The notes under the pieces were generated by a model. That model saw only the letters and a list, made by a program, of their open reading frames with translations. It was not told the DNA's origin and did not search any database. A DNA stretch of 64,000 nucleotides from Primulina eburnea (Eukaryota > Streptophyta > Magnoliopsida > Lamiales > Gesneriaceae), in assembly GCF_022965805.1 (NCBI RefSeq), contig NW_027331239.1, positions 124,001 through 188,000 on the forward strand. The letters are read 5' to 3'. The position numbers and the translations under genes are program-made. Positions 1 to 13,303 of the stretch are shown in pieces (the first letter of the stretch is position 1; the number at the start of each line of letters is the position of its first letter).

Positions 1-3000
1 AAAATGTGCCATCTTAGAGAATCTATCCACAACAACAAAAATAGAATCCCTCCCCTTCTTAGTCCTAGGCAACCCCAAAATAAAGTCCATAGAAATGTCA
101 ATCAAAGTTCTTTTTAAGAATAGCACGCAAAAGTGTTCCCAAGTTCTATTGACAACTTCAGTTTGTCCATCCGTTTGAGGATGACAAGTAGTAGAAAACA
201 ACAATTTTGTGCCAAGTTTAGCCCATAAAGTATTCCAAAAGTAACTCAAGAATTTAACATCGCGAACAGAAACAATAGTCCTAGGCATGCCATGCAACCT
301 AGCGACTTCTCTAAAGAACAAGTCAGCAATGTTTGAAGCATCATGGGTTTTATGACAAGCTATAAAATGTACCATCTTAGAGAATCTATCCACAACAACA
401 AAAATAGAATCCCTCCCCTTCTTAGTCCTAGGCAACCCCAAAATAAAGTCCATAGAAATGTCAATCAAAGTTCTTTTTAAGAATAGCACGCAAAAGTGTT
501 CCAAGTTCTATTGACAACTTCAGTTTGTCCATCCGTTTGAGGATGACAAGTAGTAGAAAACAACAATTTTGTGCCAAGTTTAGCCCATAAAGTATTCCAA
601 AAGTAACTCAAGAATTTAACATCGCGACCAGAAACAATAGTCCTAGGCATGCCATGCAACCTAGCGACTTCTCTAAAGAACAAGTCCGCAATGCTTTGAA
701 GCATCATCGGTTTTATGACAAGCTATAAAATGTACCATCTTAGAGAATCTATCCACAACAACAAAAATAGAATCCCTCCCCTTCTTAGTCCTATGCAACC
801 CCAAAATAAAGTCCATAGAAATGTCAATTAAAGTTCTTTTTAAGAATAGCACGCAAATGTGTTCCCAAAGTTCTATTGCCAACTTCAGTTTGTCCATCCG
901 TTTGAGGATGACAAGTAGTAGAAAACAACAATTTTGTTGCAAGTTTAGCACATAAAGTCTTCCAAAAGTAACTCAATAATTTAACAGTCGCGACCAGAAA
1001 CAATAGTCCTAGGCATGCCATGCAACCTAACGACTTCTCTAAAGAACAAATCCGCAATGTTTGAAGCATCATCGGTTTTATGACAAGCTATAAAATGTGC
1101 CATCTTAGAGAATCTATCCACAACAACAAAAATAGAATCCCTCCCCTTCTTAGTCCTAGGCAACCCCAAAATAAAGTCCATAGAAATGTCAATCCAAGTT
1201 CTTTTTAAGAATAGCACGCAAAAGTGTTCCCAAAGTTCTATTGACAACTTCAGTTTGTCCATCCGTTTGAGGATGACAAGTAGTAGAAAACAACAATTTT
1301 GTGCCAAGTTTAGCCCATAAAGTATTCCAAAAGTAACTCAAGAATTTAACATCGCGACCAGAAACAATAGTCCTAGGCATGCCATGCAACCTAACGACTT
1401 CTCTAAAGAACAAATCCGCAATGTTTGAAGCATCATGGGTTTTATGACAAGCTATAAAATGTGCCATCTTAGAGAATCTATCCACAACAACAAAAATAGA
1501 ATCCCTCCCCTTCTTAGTCCTAGGCAACCCCAAAATAAAGTCCATAGAAATGTCAATCCAAGTTCTTTTTAAGAATAGCACGCAAAAGTGTTCCCAAAGT
1601 TCTATTGACAACTTCAGTTTGTCCATCCGTTTGAGGATGACAAGTAGTAGAAAACAACAATTTTGTGCCAAGTTTAGCCCATAAAGTATTCCAAAAGTAA
1701 CTCAAGAATTTAACATCGCGACCAGAAACAATAGTCCTAGGCATGCCATGCAACCTAGCGACTTCTCTAAAGAACAAATCCGCAATGTTTGAAGCATCAT
1801 GGGTTTTATGACAAGCTATAAAATGTGCCATCTTAGAGAATCTATCCACAACAACAAAAATAGAATCCCTCCCCTTCTTAGTCCTATGCAACCCCAAAAT
1901 AAAGTCCATAGAAATGTCAATCCAAGTTCTTTTTAAGAATAGCACGCAAAAGTGTTCCCAAAGTTCTATTGTCAACTTCAGTTTGTCCATCCGTTTGAGG
2001 ATGACAAGTAGTAGAAAACAACAATTTTGTGCCAAGTTTAGCCCATAAAGTCTTCCAAAAGTAACTCAATAATTTAACATCGCGACCAGAAACAATAGTC
2101 CTAGGCATGCCATGCAACCTAACGACTTCTCTAAAGAACAAATCCGCAATGTTTGAAGCATCATGGGTTTTATGACAAGCTATAAAATGTGCCATCTTAG
2201 AGAATCTATCCACAACAACAAAAATAGAATCCCTCCCCTTCTTAGTCCTAGGCAACCCCAAAATAAAGTCCATAGAAATGTCAATCCAAGTTCTTTTTAA
2301 GAATAGCACGCAAAAGTGTTCCCAAGTTCTATTGACAACTTCAGTTTGTCCATCCGTTTGAGGATGACAAGTAGTAGAAAACAACAATTTTGTGCCAAGT
2401 TTAGCCCATAAAGTCTTCCAAAAGTAACTCAAGAATTTAACATCGCGACCAGAAACAATAGTCCTAGGCATGCCATGCAACCTAGCGACTTCTCTAAAGA
2501 ACAAATCCGCAATGTTTGAAGCATCATGGGTTTTATGACAAGCTATAAAATGTGTCATCTTAGAGAATCTATCCACAACAACAAAAATAGAATCCCTCCC
2601 CTTCTTAGTCCTATGCAACCCCAAAATAAAGTCCATAGAAATGTCAATCCAAGTTCTTTTTAAGAATAGCACGCAAAAGTGTTCCCAAAGTTCTATTGAC
2701 AACTTCAGTTTGTCCATCCGTTTGAGGATGACAAGTAGTAGAAAACAACAATTTTGTGCCAAGTTTAGCCCATAAAGTATTCCAAAAGTAACTCAAGAAT
2801 TTAACATCGCGACCAGAAACAATAGTCCTAGGCATGCCATGCAACCTAACGACTTCTCTAAAGAACAAATCCGCAATGTTTGAAGCATCATGGGTTTTAT
2901 GACAAGCTATAAAATGTGCCATCTTAGAGAATCTATCCACAACAACAAAAATAGAATCCCTCCCCTTCTTAGTCCTAGGCAACCCCAAAATAAAGTCCAT

Positions 3001-3371
3001 AGAAATGTCAATCCAAGTTCTTTTTAAGAATAGCACGCAAAAGTGTTCCCAAAGTTCTATTGACAACTTCAGTTTGTCCATCCGTTTGAGGATGACAAGT
3101 AGTAGAAAACAACAATTTTGTGCCAAGTTTAGCCCATAAAGTATTCCAAAAGTAACTCAAGAATTTAACATCGCGACCAGAAACAATAGTCCTAGGCATG
3201 CCATGCAACCTAACGACTTCTCTAAAGAACAAATCCGCAATGTTTGAAGCATCATGGGTTTTATGACAAGCTATAAAATGTGCCATCTTAGAGAATCTAT
3301 CCACAACAACAAAAATAGAATCCCTCCCCTTCTTAGTCCTAGGCAACCCCAAAATAAAGTCCATAGAAATG

Positions 3372-4394
3372 TCAATCCAAGTTCTTTTTAAGAATAGCAC
3401 GCAAAAGTGTTCCCAAAGTTCTATTGACAACTTCAGTTTGTCCATCCGTTTGAGGATGACAAGTAGTAGAAAACAACAATTTTGTGCCAAGTTTAGCCCA
3501 TAAAGTATTCCAAAAGTAACTCAAGAATTTAACATCGCGACCAGAAACAATAGTCCTAGGCATGCCATGCAACCTAGCGACTTCTCTAAAGAACAAATCC
3601 GCAATGTTTGAAGCATCATCGGTTTTATGACAAGCTATAAAATGTGCCATCTTAGAGAATCTATCCACAACAACAAAAATAGAATCCCTCCCCTTCTTAG
3701 TCCTAGGCAACCCCAAAATAAAGTCCATAGAAATGTCAATCCAAGTTCTTTTTAAGAATAGCACGCAAAAGTGTTCCCAAGTTCTATTGACAACTTCAGT
3801 TTGTCCATCCGTTTGAGGATGACAAGTAGTAGAAAACAACAATTTTGTGCCAAGTTTAGCCCATAAAGTATTCCAAAAGTAACTCAAGAATTTAACATCG
3901 CGACCAGAAACAATAGTCCTAGGCATGCCATGCAACCTAGCGACTTCTCTAAAGAACAAATCCGCAATGTTTGAAGCATCATCGGTTTTATGACAAGCTA
4001 TAAAATGTGCCATCTTAGAGAATCTATCCACAACAACAAAAATAGAATCCCTCCCCTTCTTAGTCCTAGGCAACCCCAAAATAAAGTCCATAGAAATGTC
4101 AATCCAAGTTCTTTTTAAGAATAGCACGCAAAGTGTTCCCAAAGTTCTATTGACAACTTCAGTTTGTCCATCCGTTTGAGGATGACAAGTAGTAGAAAAC
4201 AACAATTTTGTGCCAAGTTTAGCCCATAAAGTATTCCAAAAGTAACTCAAGAATTTAACATCGCGACCAGAAACAATAGTCCTAGGCATGCCATGCAACC
4301 TAACGACTTCTCTAAAGAACAAATCCGCAATGTTTGAAGCATCATCGGTTTTATGACAAGCTATAAAATGTGCCATCTTAGAGAATCTATCCAC
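3372..4394 (-). pseudogene. Open frame across about three fused satellite units (340 codons)
   Basis: This frame stays open because consecutive units are 363 bp long. Two different one-base shortenings give the length: CCCAAG instead of CCCAAAG (giving NRTWEHFC), and CGCAAAG instead of CGCAAAAG (giving [11 protein letters not shown]). It repeats the integrase-core peptide three times, each with SGRD instead of SDRD. There is no Gag, RT, integrase zinc finger or integrase C-terminal domain. I see no promoter and no reason to call it a gene; it is kept because it shows frame retention through the array. Confidence 0.5.
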
Positions 4395-6955
4395 AACAAC
4401 AAAATAGAATCCCTCCCATTCTTAGTCCTAGGCAACCCCAAAATAAAGTCCATAGAAATGTCAATCCAAGTTCTTTTTAAGAATAGCACGCAAAAGTGTT
4501 CCCAAAGTTCTATTGACAACTTCAGTTTGTCCATCCGTTTGAGGATGACAAGTAGTAGAAAACAACAATTTTGTGCCAAGTTTAGCCCATAAAGTATTCC
4601 AAAAGTAACTCAAGAATTTAACATCGCGACCAGAAACAATAGTCCTAGGCATGCCATGCAACCTAACGACTTCTCTAAAGAACAAATCCGCAATGTTTGA
4701 AGCATCATCGGTTTTATGACAAGCTATAAAATGTGCCATCTTAGAGAATCTATCCACAACAACAAAAATAGAATCCCTCCCCTTCTTAGTCCTAGGCAAC
4801 CCCAAAATAAAGTCCATAGAAATGTCAATCCAAGTTCTTTTTAAGAATAGCACGCAAAAGTGTTCCCAAGTTCTATTGACAACTTCAGTTTGTCCATCCG
4901 TTTGAGGATGACAAGTAGTAGAAAACAACAATTTTGTGCCAAGTTTAGCCCATAAAGTATTCCAAAAGTAACTCAAGAATTTAACATCGCGACCAGAAAC
5001 AATAGTCCTAGGCATGCCATGCAACCTAACGACTTCTCTAAAGAACAAATCCGCAATGTTTGAAGCATCATGGGTTTTATGACAAGCTATAAAATGTGCC
5101 ATCTTAGAGAATCTATCCACAACAACAAAAATAGAATCCCTCCCCTTCTTAGTCCTAGGCAACCCCAAAATAAAGTCCATTAGAAATGTCAATCCAAGTT
5201 CTTTTTAAGAATAGCACGCAAAGTGTTCCCAAGTTCTATTGACAACTTCAGTTTGTCCATCCGTTTGAGGATGACAAGTAGTAGAAAACAACAATTTTGT
5301 GCCAAGTTTAGCCCATAAAGTCTTCCAAAAGTAACTCAAGAATTTAACATCGCGACCAGAAACAATAGTCCTAGGCATGCCATGCAACCTAACGACTTCT
5401 CTAAAGAACAAGTCCGCAATGTTTGAAGCATCATCGGTTTTATGACAAGCTATAAAATGTGCCATCTTAGAGAATCTATCCACAACAACAAAAATAGAAT
5501 CCCTCCCCTTCTTAGTCCTAGGCAACCCCAAAATAAAGTCCATAGAAATGTCAATCCAAGTTCTTTTTAAGAATAGCACGCAAAGTGTTCCCAAAGTTCT
5601 ATTGACAACTTCAGTTTGTCCATCCGTTTGAGGATGACAAGTAGTAGAAAACAACAATTTTGTGCCAAGTTTAGCCCATAAAGTATTCCAAAAGTAACTC
5701 AAGAATTTAACATCGCGACCAGAAACAATAGTCCTAGGCATGCCATGCAACCTAACGACTTCTCTAAAGAACAAATCCGCAATGTTTGAAGCATCATCGG
5801 TTTTATGACAAGCTATAAAATGTGCCATCTTAGAGAATCTATCCACAACAACAAAAATAGAATCCCTCCCATTCTTAGTCCTAGGCAACCCCAAAATAAA
5901 GTCCATAGAAATGTCAATCCAAGTTCTTTTTAAGAATAGCACGCAAAAGTGTTCCCAAAGTTCTATTGACAACTTCAGTTTGTCCATCCGTTTGAGGATG
6001 ACAAGTAGTAGAAAACAACAATTTTGTGCCAAGTTTAGCCCATAAAGTATTCCAAAAGTAACTCAAGAATTTAACATCGCGACCAGAAACAATAGTCCTA
6101 GGCATGCCATGCAACCTAACGACTTCTCTAAAGAACAAATCCGCAATGTTTGAAGCATCATGGGTTTTATGACAAGCTATAAAATGTGCCATCTTAGAGA
6201 ATCTATCCACAACAACAAAAATAGAATCCCTCCCCTTCTTAGTCCTAGGCAACCCCAAAATAAAGTCCATAGAAATGTCAATCCAAGTTCTTTTTAAGAA
6301 TAGCACGCAAAAGTGTTCCCAAAGTTCTATTGACAACTTCAGTTTGTCCATCCGTTTGAGGATGACAAGTAGTAGAAAACAACAATTTTGTGCCAAGTTT
6401 AGCCCATAAAGTATTCCAAAAGTAACTCAAGAATTTAACATCGCGACCAGAAACAATAGTCCTAGGCATGCCATGCAACCTAACGACTTCTCTAAAGAAC
6501 AAATCCGCAATGTTTGAAGCATCATGGGTTTTATGACAAGCTATAAAATGTGCCATCTTAGAGAATCTATCCACAACAACAAAAATAGAATCCCTCCCCT
6601 TCTTAGTCCTAGGCAACCCCAAAATAAAGTCCATTGAAATGTCAATCAAAGTTCTTTGTTAAGAATAGCACGCCAAAGTGTTCCCAATTTCTATTGACAA
6701 CTTCAGTTTGTCCATCCGTTTGAAGATGACAAGTAGTAGAAAACAACAATTTTGTGCCAAGTTTAGCCCATAAAGTCTTCCAAAAGTAACTCGAGAATAT
6801 AACATCGCGACCAGAAACAATAGTCCTAGGCGTTCCATGCAACCTAACGACTTCTCTAAAGAACAAGTCCGCAATGTTTGAAGCATCATCAGTTTTATGA
6901 CAAGCTATAAAATGTACCATCTTAGAGAATCTTTCCACAACAACAAAAATAGAAT

Positions 6956-6960
6956 CCCTC
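6956..6960. repeat. Target-site duplication of G1, left copy (CCCTC)
   Basis: CCCTC lies directly before the LTR and recurs at 14797-14801 directly after the other LTR. Removing the element and one copy restores the satellite consensus GAATCCCTCCCCTTCTTAG. A 5-bp duplication is normal for Ty3/gypsy integration. Confidence 0.95.
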
Positions 6961-8023
6961 TGTGGGGACCCCGGGCTCTAAATCTTTTTCTTGGGATTAA
7001 ATGGATTGTTATTCTAAAATGTGGGTCAATTTTCGCTTTTATATTTAAATCAAAATGTAACTAGACAAGCACAAGTTCTTTATTTAATTTACAACATACA
7101 AACATAAAATCTATGTCCTGTTCCGTATGTCCTCAACTAACCAGTAATAAAATACAGTACATAACAAAAGACAACTACTGGTCCGTCTGCTAGGCCCGAG
7201 ATCTCCACGCTAACACGATCATCTCTGTCTCGACCCAAATCCTGCCCCACCTGTTGTTATGCACACATACAGACATAACAACAGCCGGAAAACCGGTGAG
7301 AACACATCCCAGTATAAACATGTGAACATGCATATAAATACTATAAAACATGAAACATGCTGATATGAATGTCATTCATATAAAATCATGAAATGCGAGC
7401 CTAATCATGTCTAGATGCGACTCGACTAAAACTCTAGGGATCCCGGTGTGAATAAGACGATCTATCACCTACCCTCCCAATCGGGGTGACGGTACGTCTT
7501 ATTCCTAGACTTCGGCCTGATCTGTATCCACGTCTACAAAGGGGCGGTGATCTTCCCCTAAGCTGGGATAGAACCGAACATCTAGAAGTCTGCCTGATCT
7601 CCAGACTGTCCTATCTTAATGCATGAATACAAAATCTGTAAACAAGCATAATCATCTAATGCAATGTAACATGATCTGTAAACAAAGCATAATAAGAATT
7701 GAATACAAGTTCTAATAAACATCTAATGCAATGTAACATGATCTGTAAACAAAGCATAGCGAGATTTGCATACAAGATCTATAAACAATTCTATAATAAT
7801 AATACCTATATCAAGATATAAACAATAAAACTCGTATGTGGTTTTGGTTGGGAAACTCAAATGTGATCTCATTTGAGTCGTGATTCCCCAAAACAAAACA
7901 TGTATTATACCTTTCGTCGTAGAATTGCTGTTACAGTCGTGAAGATGAATCTGCAATAGAATGTCTAACACTTTCTAGGAAATGTTTCTTTAACACTTAC
8001 TAATCAAATGAAATCTCGCGCCT

Positions 8024-8032
8024 CTATTTATA
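8024..8032 (-). promoter_or_regulatory. Probable TATA box of the G1 LTR promoter (3' LTR copy)
   Basis: On the minus strand the sequence reads TATAAATAG. It lies about 405 bp into the LTR, right after the motif cluster at 8041-8290, where the U3 core promoter is expected. The same sequence is at 14384-14392. In this 3' LTR copy, transcription would run leftward into satellite segment A. Confidence 0.65.
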
Positions 8033-8040
8033 GACAATGA

Positions 8041-8290
8041 TCGGAAGATCCGATCCACTTCGGACGCTCCGATCTGACACACTTCGGACGCTCCGAACTC
8101 ACTTCGGACGTTCCGAATCCTGCATGTCTTCCACGTCTCTAGCCAACTGTCTCGGATGATCCGAACTACGATCGGTCGATCCGAACTCTGCATGCCATCC
8201 ATGTGTCCAGCCACCTGGCTCGGACGCTCCGAACGCCGAACGGACGATCCGAACGCATCGGACGATCCGATCCTGGTTCGGTCCTTCCGG
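8041..8290 (-). promoter_or_regulatory. Cluster of ten 13-bp dyad motifs TCGGA-N3-TCCGA in G1 U3
   Basis: Motif starts: 8041, 8060, 8084, 8104, 8152, 8172, 8220, 8240, 8258 and 8278. Seven match TCGGA-NNN-TCCGA exactly (centres AGA, CGC, CGC, CGT, TGA, CGC, CGA). Those at 8172 and 8240 have one mismatch, and the last is more diverged. Spacing is mostly 18-24 bp, with two 48-bp steps that come from a duplicated 68-bp unit (about 8104-8171 and 8172-8239). The cluster lies immediately upstream of the TATA box, so it may be an array of sites for a dimeric transcription factor; that role is inferred. Confidence 0.7.
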
Positions 8291-8436
8291 TCTCACCGAA
8301 ATATAAATAATCCAACATTCTCGATATCGGTCAATCTAATCTCAATAGATATCATTTCTTATTTCTTATGGTTATGTACAATCTTCACAACATATCTATG
8401 AATTCGTACATGTCAATCATTGCTCTGGGCATTACA

Positions 8437-8449
8437 TTTCTCCCCCTCT
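8437..8449 (-). other. G1 polypurine tract
   Basis: On the minus strand AGAGGGGGAGAAA abuts the TGTAATG start of the 3' LTR. This is the expected plus-strand DNA primer site for reverse transcription. Confidence 0.85.
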
Positions 8450-8534
8450 AAGACAGAAGTTCGTCCTCGAACTGAAGTAACCATACAAAGTATCTAAAAC
8501 AGTTTGATAATCTAAAACTGAATACATACTCATA

Positions 8535-11500
8535 TCATATAAATAACTCGGGGTGTTTCTGCCTCATGTTTTCTTCCGTTTCCCACGTCGCTTCCTCAAT
8601 GCCATGTCGACTCCACTGAACTTTCACAAGTGGAATGGTCTTCGTTCTGAGCTGTTTGTCCTTTCGATCAAGAATCTGTATCGGTCGTTCTATATAGCTC
8701 AAGGTTTGATCAAGTTCAGCTTCGTTCGGTTGAATAACATGAGAAACATCTGGCATATATCTGCGTAACATTGATACATGAAATACGTCATGTATTCCGG
8801 ATAAAGAAGGAGGAAGAGCAAGTCGATAAGCTCGATCGCCAATCTTTTCAAGAATCTCGTACGGACCAATGTATCGAGGAGATAGCTTCCCACGTTTGCC
8901 AAATCGCACAACGCCTCTAAAAGGAGAAATTTTCAAGAATACCCTATCTCCTACCTCAAATACTAACGGTCTACGTCTGATATTGGCGTACTTTGCTTGC
9001 CTATCCTGTGCTGTCTTCATTCTTTTCTGAATAACCTTTACCTTCTCAGTCATGTCACGAATCATATCTGGCCCAAGTTCTGGTACTTCTGAAACATCAT
9101 CCCAATATAGCGGAGATCTGCACCTCTTGCCATACAAAGCTTCAAACGGTGCCATCTCAATGCTCGTCTGATAGCTATTATTGTACGAGAATTCGCAAAG
9201 AGGTAGGGAATCTTGCCAACTAATGCCAAAATCTAGCACGACGGCTCTCAACATATCCTCTAATGTCTGGATAGTCCGTTCTGACTGTCCGTCTGTCTGA
9301 GGATGGTAAGCAGTGCTAAGGTGTAAGGTCGTACCTAACGCCTGCTGTAAACTGTGCCAGAAGTGTGAAGTGAATCGTGGATCACGATCTGATACGATAG
9401 ACTTCGGCACTCCATGCAATCTGACTACCTCACGAATATAAATCTCCGCCATCTGATCCTGTCTATACGTCATTCTATAAGGGATGAAACAAGCAGATTT
9501 GGTCAATCTGTCAATAATGACCCAAATCGCATCGCAACCTCTGGATGATCGAGGTAACTTCGTCACGAAATCCATGGAAATGTGGTCCCATTTCCATTCT
9601 GGAATGGATAAACTCTGAAGTAAACCCCCCGGCTTCTTCCTCTCGGCCTTCACCTGTTGGCAGTTCAAGCATTTAGACACAAATTCGGCAATGTCTGACT
9701 TCATTTGTTTCCACCAGAATTGGGTCTTCAAGTCATTGTACATCTTCCTGCCACCAGGATGAATGCTGAACCGACTACAATGTGCCTCTGTCAGAATCTG
9801 CTGCCTCAAATCTGCAACATCTGGCACAACTAGACGGTTATTCACGTACAACACATGATCTCGTACCTGATATTCTGATACATGCCCTGATCTGACCATT
9901 TGGATTGATCTTTGCACATTCTGATCAGTTTTTTGTGCTTCCTTAATCCTCATAATCAAATTGGGCTCAACTTGGATCGTAAAGAGTCGTAGTGGCTTAC
10001 TATCTGTATCAAATTCTAATCCAGACATACAGCAATTTTCAACTAACTTGTTAACACCTATCGTCGATAAGGACAATGAACATACCTTACGACTCAAGGC
10101 ATCTGCTGCTGCATTTGACTTACCTGGATAATATTTGATTTCACAGTCAAAGTCTTTCAGAAGATCTAGCCATCTACGTTGCCTCATATTCAATTCTGAT
10201 TGAGAAAATAGGTACTTTAAGCTCTTGTGATCGGAAAAGATCTCAAATTTCTCGCCATAGAGATAATGACGCCAAATCTTTAATGCAAACACGATAGCCG
10301 CCAATTCAAGATCATGAATGGGGTATCGAACTTCATGTGGCTTCAATTGTCTCGAGGCGTATGCGATCACATGACCTCGCTGCATAAGAACACATCCCAA
10401 ACCTCTATGAGAAGCATCACAATATACAACAAAATCACCTGTACCTGAAGGTATCGTCAATACTGGAGCACTGGTCAGCCTTTTCTTCAATTCAACAAAG
10501 CTAGACTCACACTCCTCTGACCAAACAAATGGTGCATTCTTTTGTGTTAATTGAGTTATTGGTTTTGCAATACTGGAGAAATCTTTGATAAATCTTCTGT
10601 AGTATCCGGCTAAGCCCATGAAACTGCGTATTTCTGGTACAGAAGTCGGTCTCGACCAACTAATCACAGCTTCCACTTTACTCGGATCAACAGAAATACC
10701 ATCTCCAGAAATGATATGTCCTAAGAAGACAACTCTATTCAACCAAAACTCACACTTTGACAATTTAGCATACAGTCGCTCGTTTCTCAACGTCTGCAAA
10801 ACAATTCTGAGATGCTCTGCATGCTCATTTCTGTTCTTCGAATACACCAAAATGTCATCAATGAAGACAATCACAAATTCATCTAGATATCTCTGAAACA
10901 CTTGGTTCATCAAGCCCATAAATACCGCAGGAGCATTTGTTAAACCAAAAGGCATGACAATAAATTCGTAATGTCCATACCTGGTTCGAAACGCTGTCTT
11001 TGGTATGTCTATATCTCGAACTCTGAGCTGATGATAACCAGAACGTAAATCAATCTTAGAATAGACCGAGGATCCCTGCAACTGATCAAATAGGTCATCG
11101 ATCCTAGGCAAAGGATATTTATTCTTGATCGTTGCCTTGTTCAACTGCCGGTAATCGATACACAACCGCATCGACCCATCTTTCTTTCGCACGAACAGCA
11201 CCGGAGCGCCCCAAGGAGATACACTAGGTCTGATATATCCCTTGGCTAGAAGATCTTCTAATTGTGCTTTCAATTCTTTGAGTTCGATGGGTGCCATCCT
11301 ATATGGAGCTCTCGAAATAGGTACGGTACCTGGCGCAAGTTCAATGCTGAAATCTACCTCACGAACCGGAGGTAATCCTGGGATCTCATCTGGAAAAATA
11401 TCTGGAAATTCCCGTACTACTGGCAGATCTGCCAATGCCGGGCTCGACTTCTGCATATCTACAGCATAAACAAAGAAACCATCCGCTCCTTTCTGTAACA

Positions 11501-13070
11501 GTCTGTTCATAGTAAGAGCCGAAATCAAGGGAATCCGAGATCTGGAACCCTTCCCGTAGAATTTCCACTCGTCTGTCATCTCGGGTCTGAATCTGACAAT
11601 CTTGTGGAAACAATCCACGGTGGCTCTGTACTTCGTTAGCATGTCAATACCGACTATACAATCAAAATCAGCTAGACCCAACACTATACAATCTAGGTCA
11701 ATCTCATGCCCCTCAAACTGTAGAATGCAATGTCTAACCGTAGTTACAGATATTAATCCACTTCCCAACGGAGAATTAATAGACACAACGTCTAACAAAG
11801 ACTCAACAGGCAATGAATGCAACAATGCAAATCGTTCTGAGATGAATGTATGCGATGCACCTGTATCTATCAAGATATAAGCAGGATAACCATAAAGGAG
11901 ACAGTTACCTGCTATAACATCATCTGGTGCATCTTGTGCTTGCTCCTCTGTCAACGCAAACACTTGGGCCTGTTGCCTCGGAGGTTGAGTCACAGTCTGA
12001 CTACCTCGGCCTCTGGGTGGAGTCGGTGCTGGTGGAGGCTGAAAAGAGTGAACCGACGATGCCTGCCGCTCAAACTGAGGTACTGAACCGGATGCTCTTC
12101 CACTCTGGCCTTGCTGTACACCTCTCTGTGGACAGACTTTGGCAAAATGCCCCGGTTGCCTACAAATGTTGCATCGGCCTGTAACTCCTTGGCACTGTTC
12201 AGTCGCATGCCTACCTCCACAATTATTGCAATATACACCTGAAGTCCTTGAACTTTGATCAAAACCAGTCTGTCTTGATCCGCTGGAGCTGGATGAACTG
12301 CTCCCAGGTCGCTTAAACTGCTTCCCCTTCGCCTTCAACTGTTCTTTGCGTCCACTACCACTACCACCACTTTCGAATCGAGGAGGAGGAACTTGGGATG
12401 GAGGTAGTGGCGGTCTCGGACTCGGTGCAACATACGGAGCACTCCGTTGTCTAAGCAATCCTGCTTCAGCTCCTTTGGCACGATTCAATGCATCCGAGAA
12501 GTTATCGGGTCTCCCAGTATTGACCAACGTAAAGATATCTGGATTCAGGCCATTTATAAACTGATCCGCCATGGCCTCGTCATTTCCTGAAACATGGGGT
12601 GCAAAACGAAGCAAAGAAGAGAATTTAGCAACGTACTCCTCAATGTTCAATGGCCCTTGCCTCAGGTTTGCGAATTCAGCGCCTTTATCTTTACGGTAGG
12701 ATACAGGGAAGAATCGCTGATAAAACTCGGTCTTGAATACCTTCCAAGAAATTTCGGTACCCCGCTGCTCTAAAGCTCTCCTAATGTTCAACCACCAATT
12801 CTTTGCTATATCTTGCAATTGATGGCCAATTAGCTTGATCCTCTTCTCATCACTGTACTCCAACGAGTCGAATAGCATCTCAATATCTTCAAGCCAACTT
12901 TCGCACTCGATGGCATTCTCGGTACCTTTTAAAGTGGGAGGTCGAAAGGATTGGAATCGCTTCAGCAACGTCTCCATAGGGGTCGCCGTAACATCCATAG
13001 GATCTCCGGATGTACTCCCCTGCTCTGGCGCTGCTGGTCGTAGAGGTACGGCTGCTCTTCTAGGAGGCAT
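8535..13070 (-). CDS. gag-pol: G1 Gag-Pol polyprotein (1511 aa)
   Basis: A single uninterrupted frame encodes the capsid precursor and all replication enzymes. Gag covers about 55-205 (retrotransposon gag type, [20 protein letters not shown]), followed by a Pro/Ser-rich linker and a CCHC zinc knuckle at 300-313 ([14 protein letters not shown]). The aspartic protease has DTGA at 402-405. Reverse transcriptase spans about 595-775, with FIDD ending at 739. RNase H spans about 880-993, with candidate acids D885, E922, D947 and D990. Integrase has zinc ligands H1097, H1104, C1134 and C1137 and a catalytic triad D1167, D1228 and E1264 (35 residues between the last two). The C-terminus carries [10 protein letters not shown] and a chromodomain-like EEATWE. 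The ATG at 13070 opens with MPPRRAA, as in related Gags. No frameshift separates gag from pol. The integrase core here is clearly different from the satellite's. Confidence 0.96.
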   Translation of the reverse strand: MPPRRAAVPLRPAAPEQGSTSGDPMDVTATPMETLLKRFQSFRPPTLKGTENAIECESWLEDIEMLFDSLEYSDEKRIKLIGHQLQDIAKNWWLNIRRALEQRGTEISWKVFKTEFYQRFFPVSYRKDKGAEFANLRQGPLNIEEYVAKFSSLLRFAPHVSGNDEAMADQFINGLNPDIFTLVNTGRPDNFSDALNRAKGAEAGLLRQRSAPYVAPSPRPPLPPSQVPPPRFESGGSGSGRKEQLKAKGKQFKRPGSSSSSSSGSRQTGFDQSSRTSGVYCNNCGGRHATEQCQGVTGRCNICRQPGHFAKVCPQRGVQQGQSGRASGSVPQFERQASSVHSFQPPPAPTPPRGRGSQTVTQPPRQQAQVFALTEEQAQDAPDDVIAGNCLLYGYPAYILIDTGASHTFISERFALLHSLPVESLLDVVSINSPLGSGLISVTTVRHCILQFEGHEIDLDCIVLGLADFDCIVGIDMLTKYRATVDCFHKIVRFRPEMTDEWKFYGKGSRSRIPLISALTMNRLLQKGADGFFVYAVDMQKSSPALADLPVVREFPDIFPDEIPGLPPVREVDFSIELAPGTVPISRAPYRMAPIELKELKAQLEDLLAKGYIRPSVSPWGAPVLFVRKKDGSMRLCIDYRQLNKATIKNKYPLPRIDDLFDQLQGSSVYSKIDLRSGYHQLRVRDIDIPKTAFRTRYGHYEFIVMPFGLTNAPAVFMGLMNQVFQRYLDEFVIVFIDDILVYSKNRNEHAEHLRIVLQTLRNERLYAKLSKCEFWLNRVVFLGHIISGDGISVDPSKVEAVISWSRPTSVPEIRSFMGLAGYYRRFIKDFSSIAKPITQLTQKNAPFVWSEECESSFVELKKRLTSAPVLTIPSGTGDFVVYCDASHRGLGCVLMQRGHVIAYASRQLKPHEVRYPIHDLELAAIVFALKIWRHYLYGEKFEIFSDHKSLKYLFSQSELNMRQRRWLDLLKDFDCEIKYYPGKSNAAADALSRKVCSLSLSTIGVNKLVENCCMSGLEFDTDSKPLRLFTIQVEPNLIMRIKEAQKTDQNVQRSIQMVRSGHVSEYQVRDHVLYVNNRLVVPDVADLRQQILTEAHCSRFSIHPGGRKMYNDLKTQFWWKQMKSDIAEFVSKCLNCQQVKAERKKPGGLLQSLSIPEWKWDHISMDFVTKLPRSSRGCDAIWVIIDRLTKSACFIPYRMTYRQDQMAEIYIREVVRLHGVPKSIVSDRDPRFTSHFWHSLQQALGTTLHLSTAYHPQTDGQSERTIQTLEDMLRAVVLDFGISWQDSLPLCEFSYNNSYQTSIEMAPFEALYGKRCRSPLYWDDVSEVPELGPDMIRDMTEKVKVIQKRMKTAQDRQAKYANIRRRPLVFEVGDRVFLKISPFRGVVRFGKRGKLSPRYIGPYEILEKIGDRAYRLALPPSLSGIHDVFHVSMLRRYMPDVSHVIQPNEAELDQTLSYIERPIQILDRKDKQLRTKTIPLVKVQWSRHGIEEATWETEENMRQKHPELFI

Positions 13071-13303
13071 ATCTAATAATCCAACTGATTAGTAAACAAG
13101 ATATACAACTGTCTCAGCCATCATCTAGTCAGTTACCTCTGATCTAGAATCGGTTCTGATTCAGTCAATCACATGCTGAAATTAATCAAATACCAAACAA
13201 CATGTAATAAGAAAGCAATAATCATGCTAGCACATCATCAAGCAAGGAAGAAGACTCGATCTACCCCGCTCATTCTATCCTATTTCAGTCTAACGGAACT
13301 ATC
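13071..13303 (-). other. G1 5' untranslated leader
   Basis: About 230 bp between the primer-binding site and the Gag start codon. No open frame or structure that I can support. Confidence 0.7.

Larger units (their letters stand above)
1..6960 (-). repeat. Satellite array segment A, integrase-core-derived, about 19 units
   Basis: A head-to-tail tandem repeat with a unit of 362-364 bp; equivalent points recur at 1189, 1553 and 1917, and at 2644, 3008 and 3372. Translated on the minus strand, a unit gives a Ty3/gypsy integrase core: [15 protein letters not shown], then [25 protein letters not shown] and [15 protein letters not shown]. The first catalytic Asp (MDF) and the Glu (GQTE) are present, but the second Asp position is Gly. 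About 0-1.1 kb and 6.6-6.96 kb hold more divergent units (for example CTCGAGAATATAAC near 6790), while 2.6-6.6 kb is nearly uniform. The segment ends at the target duplication of element G1. It is non-coding satellite in my reading, although open frames cross some junctions. Confidence 0.96.
6961..8436 (-). repeat. G1 3' LTR (1476 bp)
   Basis: Pairs with 13322-14796. Differences seen: one C in the CCCC/CCC run near the left end, one T in the run near 7030, and one T near 7790. In element sense the LTR starts TGTAATGCCCAGAG at 8436 and ends at 6961. U3 (8436 down to about 8030) contains a cluster of 13-bp dyad motifs, followed by a TATA box. The rest, toward 6961, is R/U5 and has no coding potential I would support; short open frames at 7190-7375, 7723-7971 and 7990-8296 recur identically in the other LTR and look fortuitous. 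Confidence 0.95.

Noticed and set aside
1189..1671. Recurring 160-codon frames starting [10 protein letters not shown] as separate genes
   Set aside because: The first part is the integrase DNA in a shifted frame, and the frames recur every 364 bp. They are consequences of the unit length.
1..6960. CRISPR-like or other bacterial repeat array
   Set aside because: The unit is 363-364 bp with no spacers, and the context is plant retrotransposons.
7190..7375. Small protein with a hydrophobic start, repeated at 13551-13736
   Set aside because: Within both G1 LTRs, no family likeness; fortuitous frame.
11242..11469. Plus-strand frames opposite the gag-pol genes (also 26970-27311, 39804-40202, 58855-59196)
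   Set aside because: They are antisense shadows of clear coding sequence with no homology of their own.
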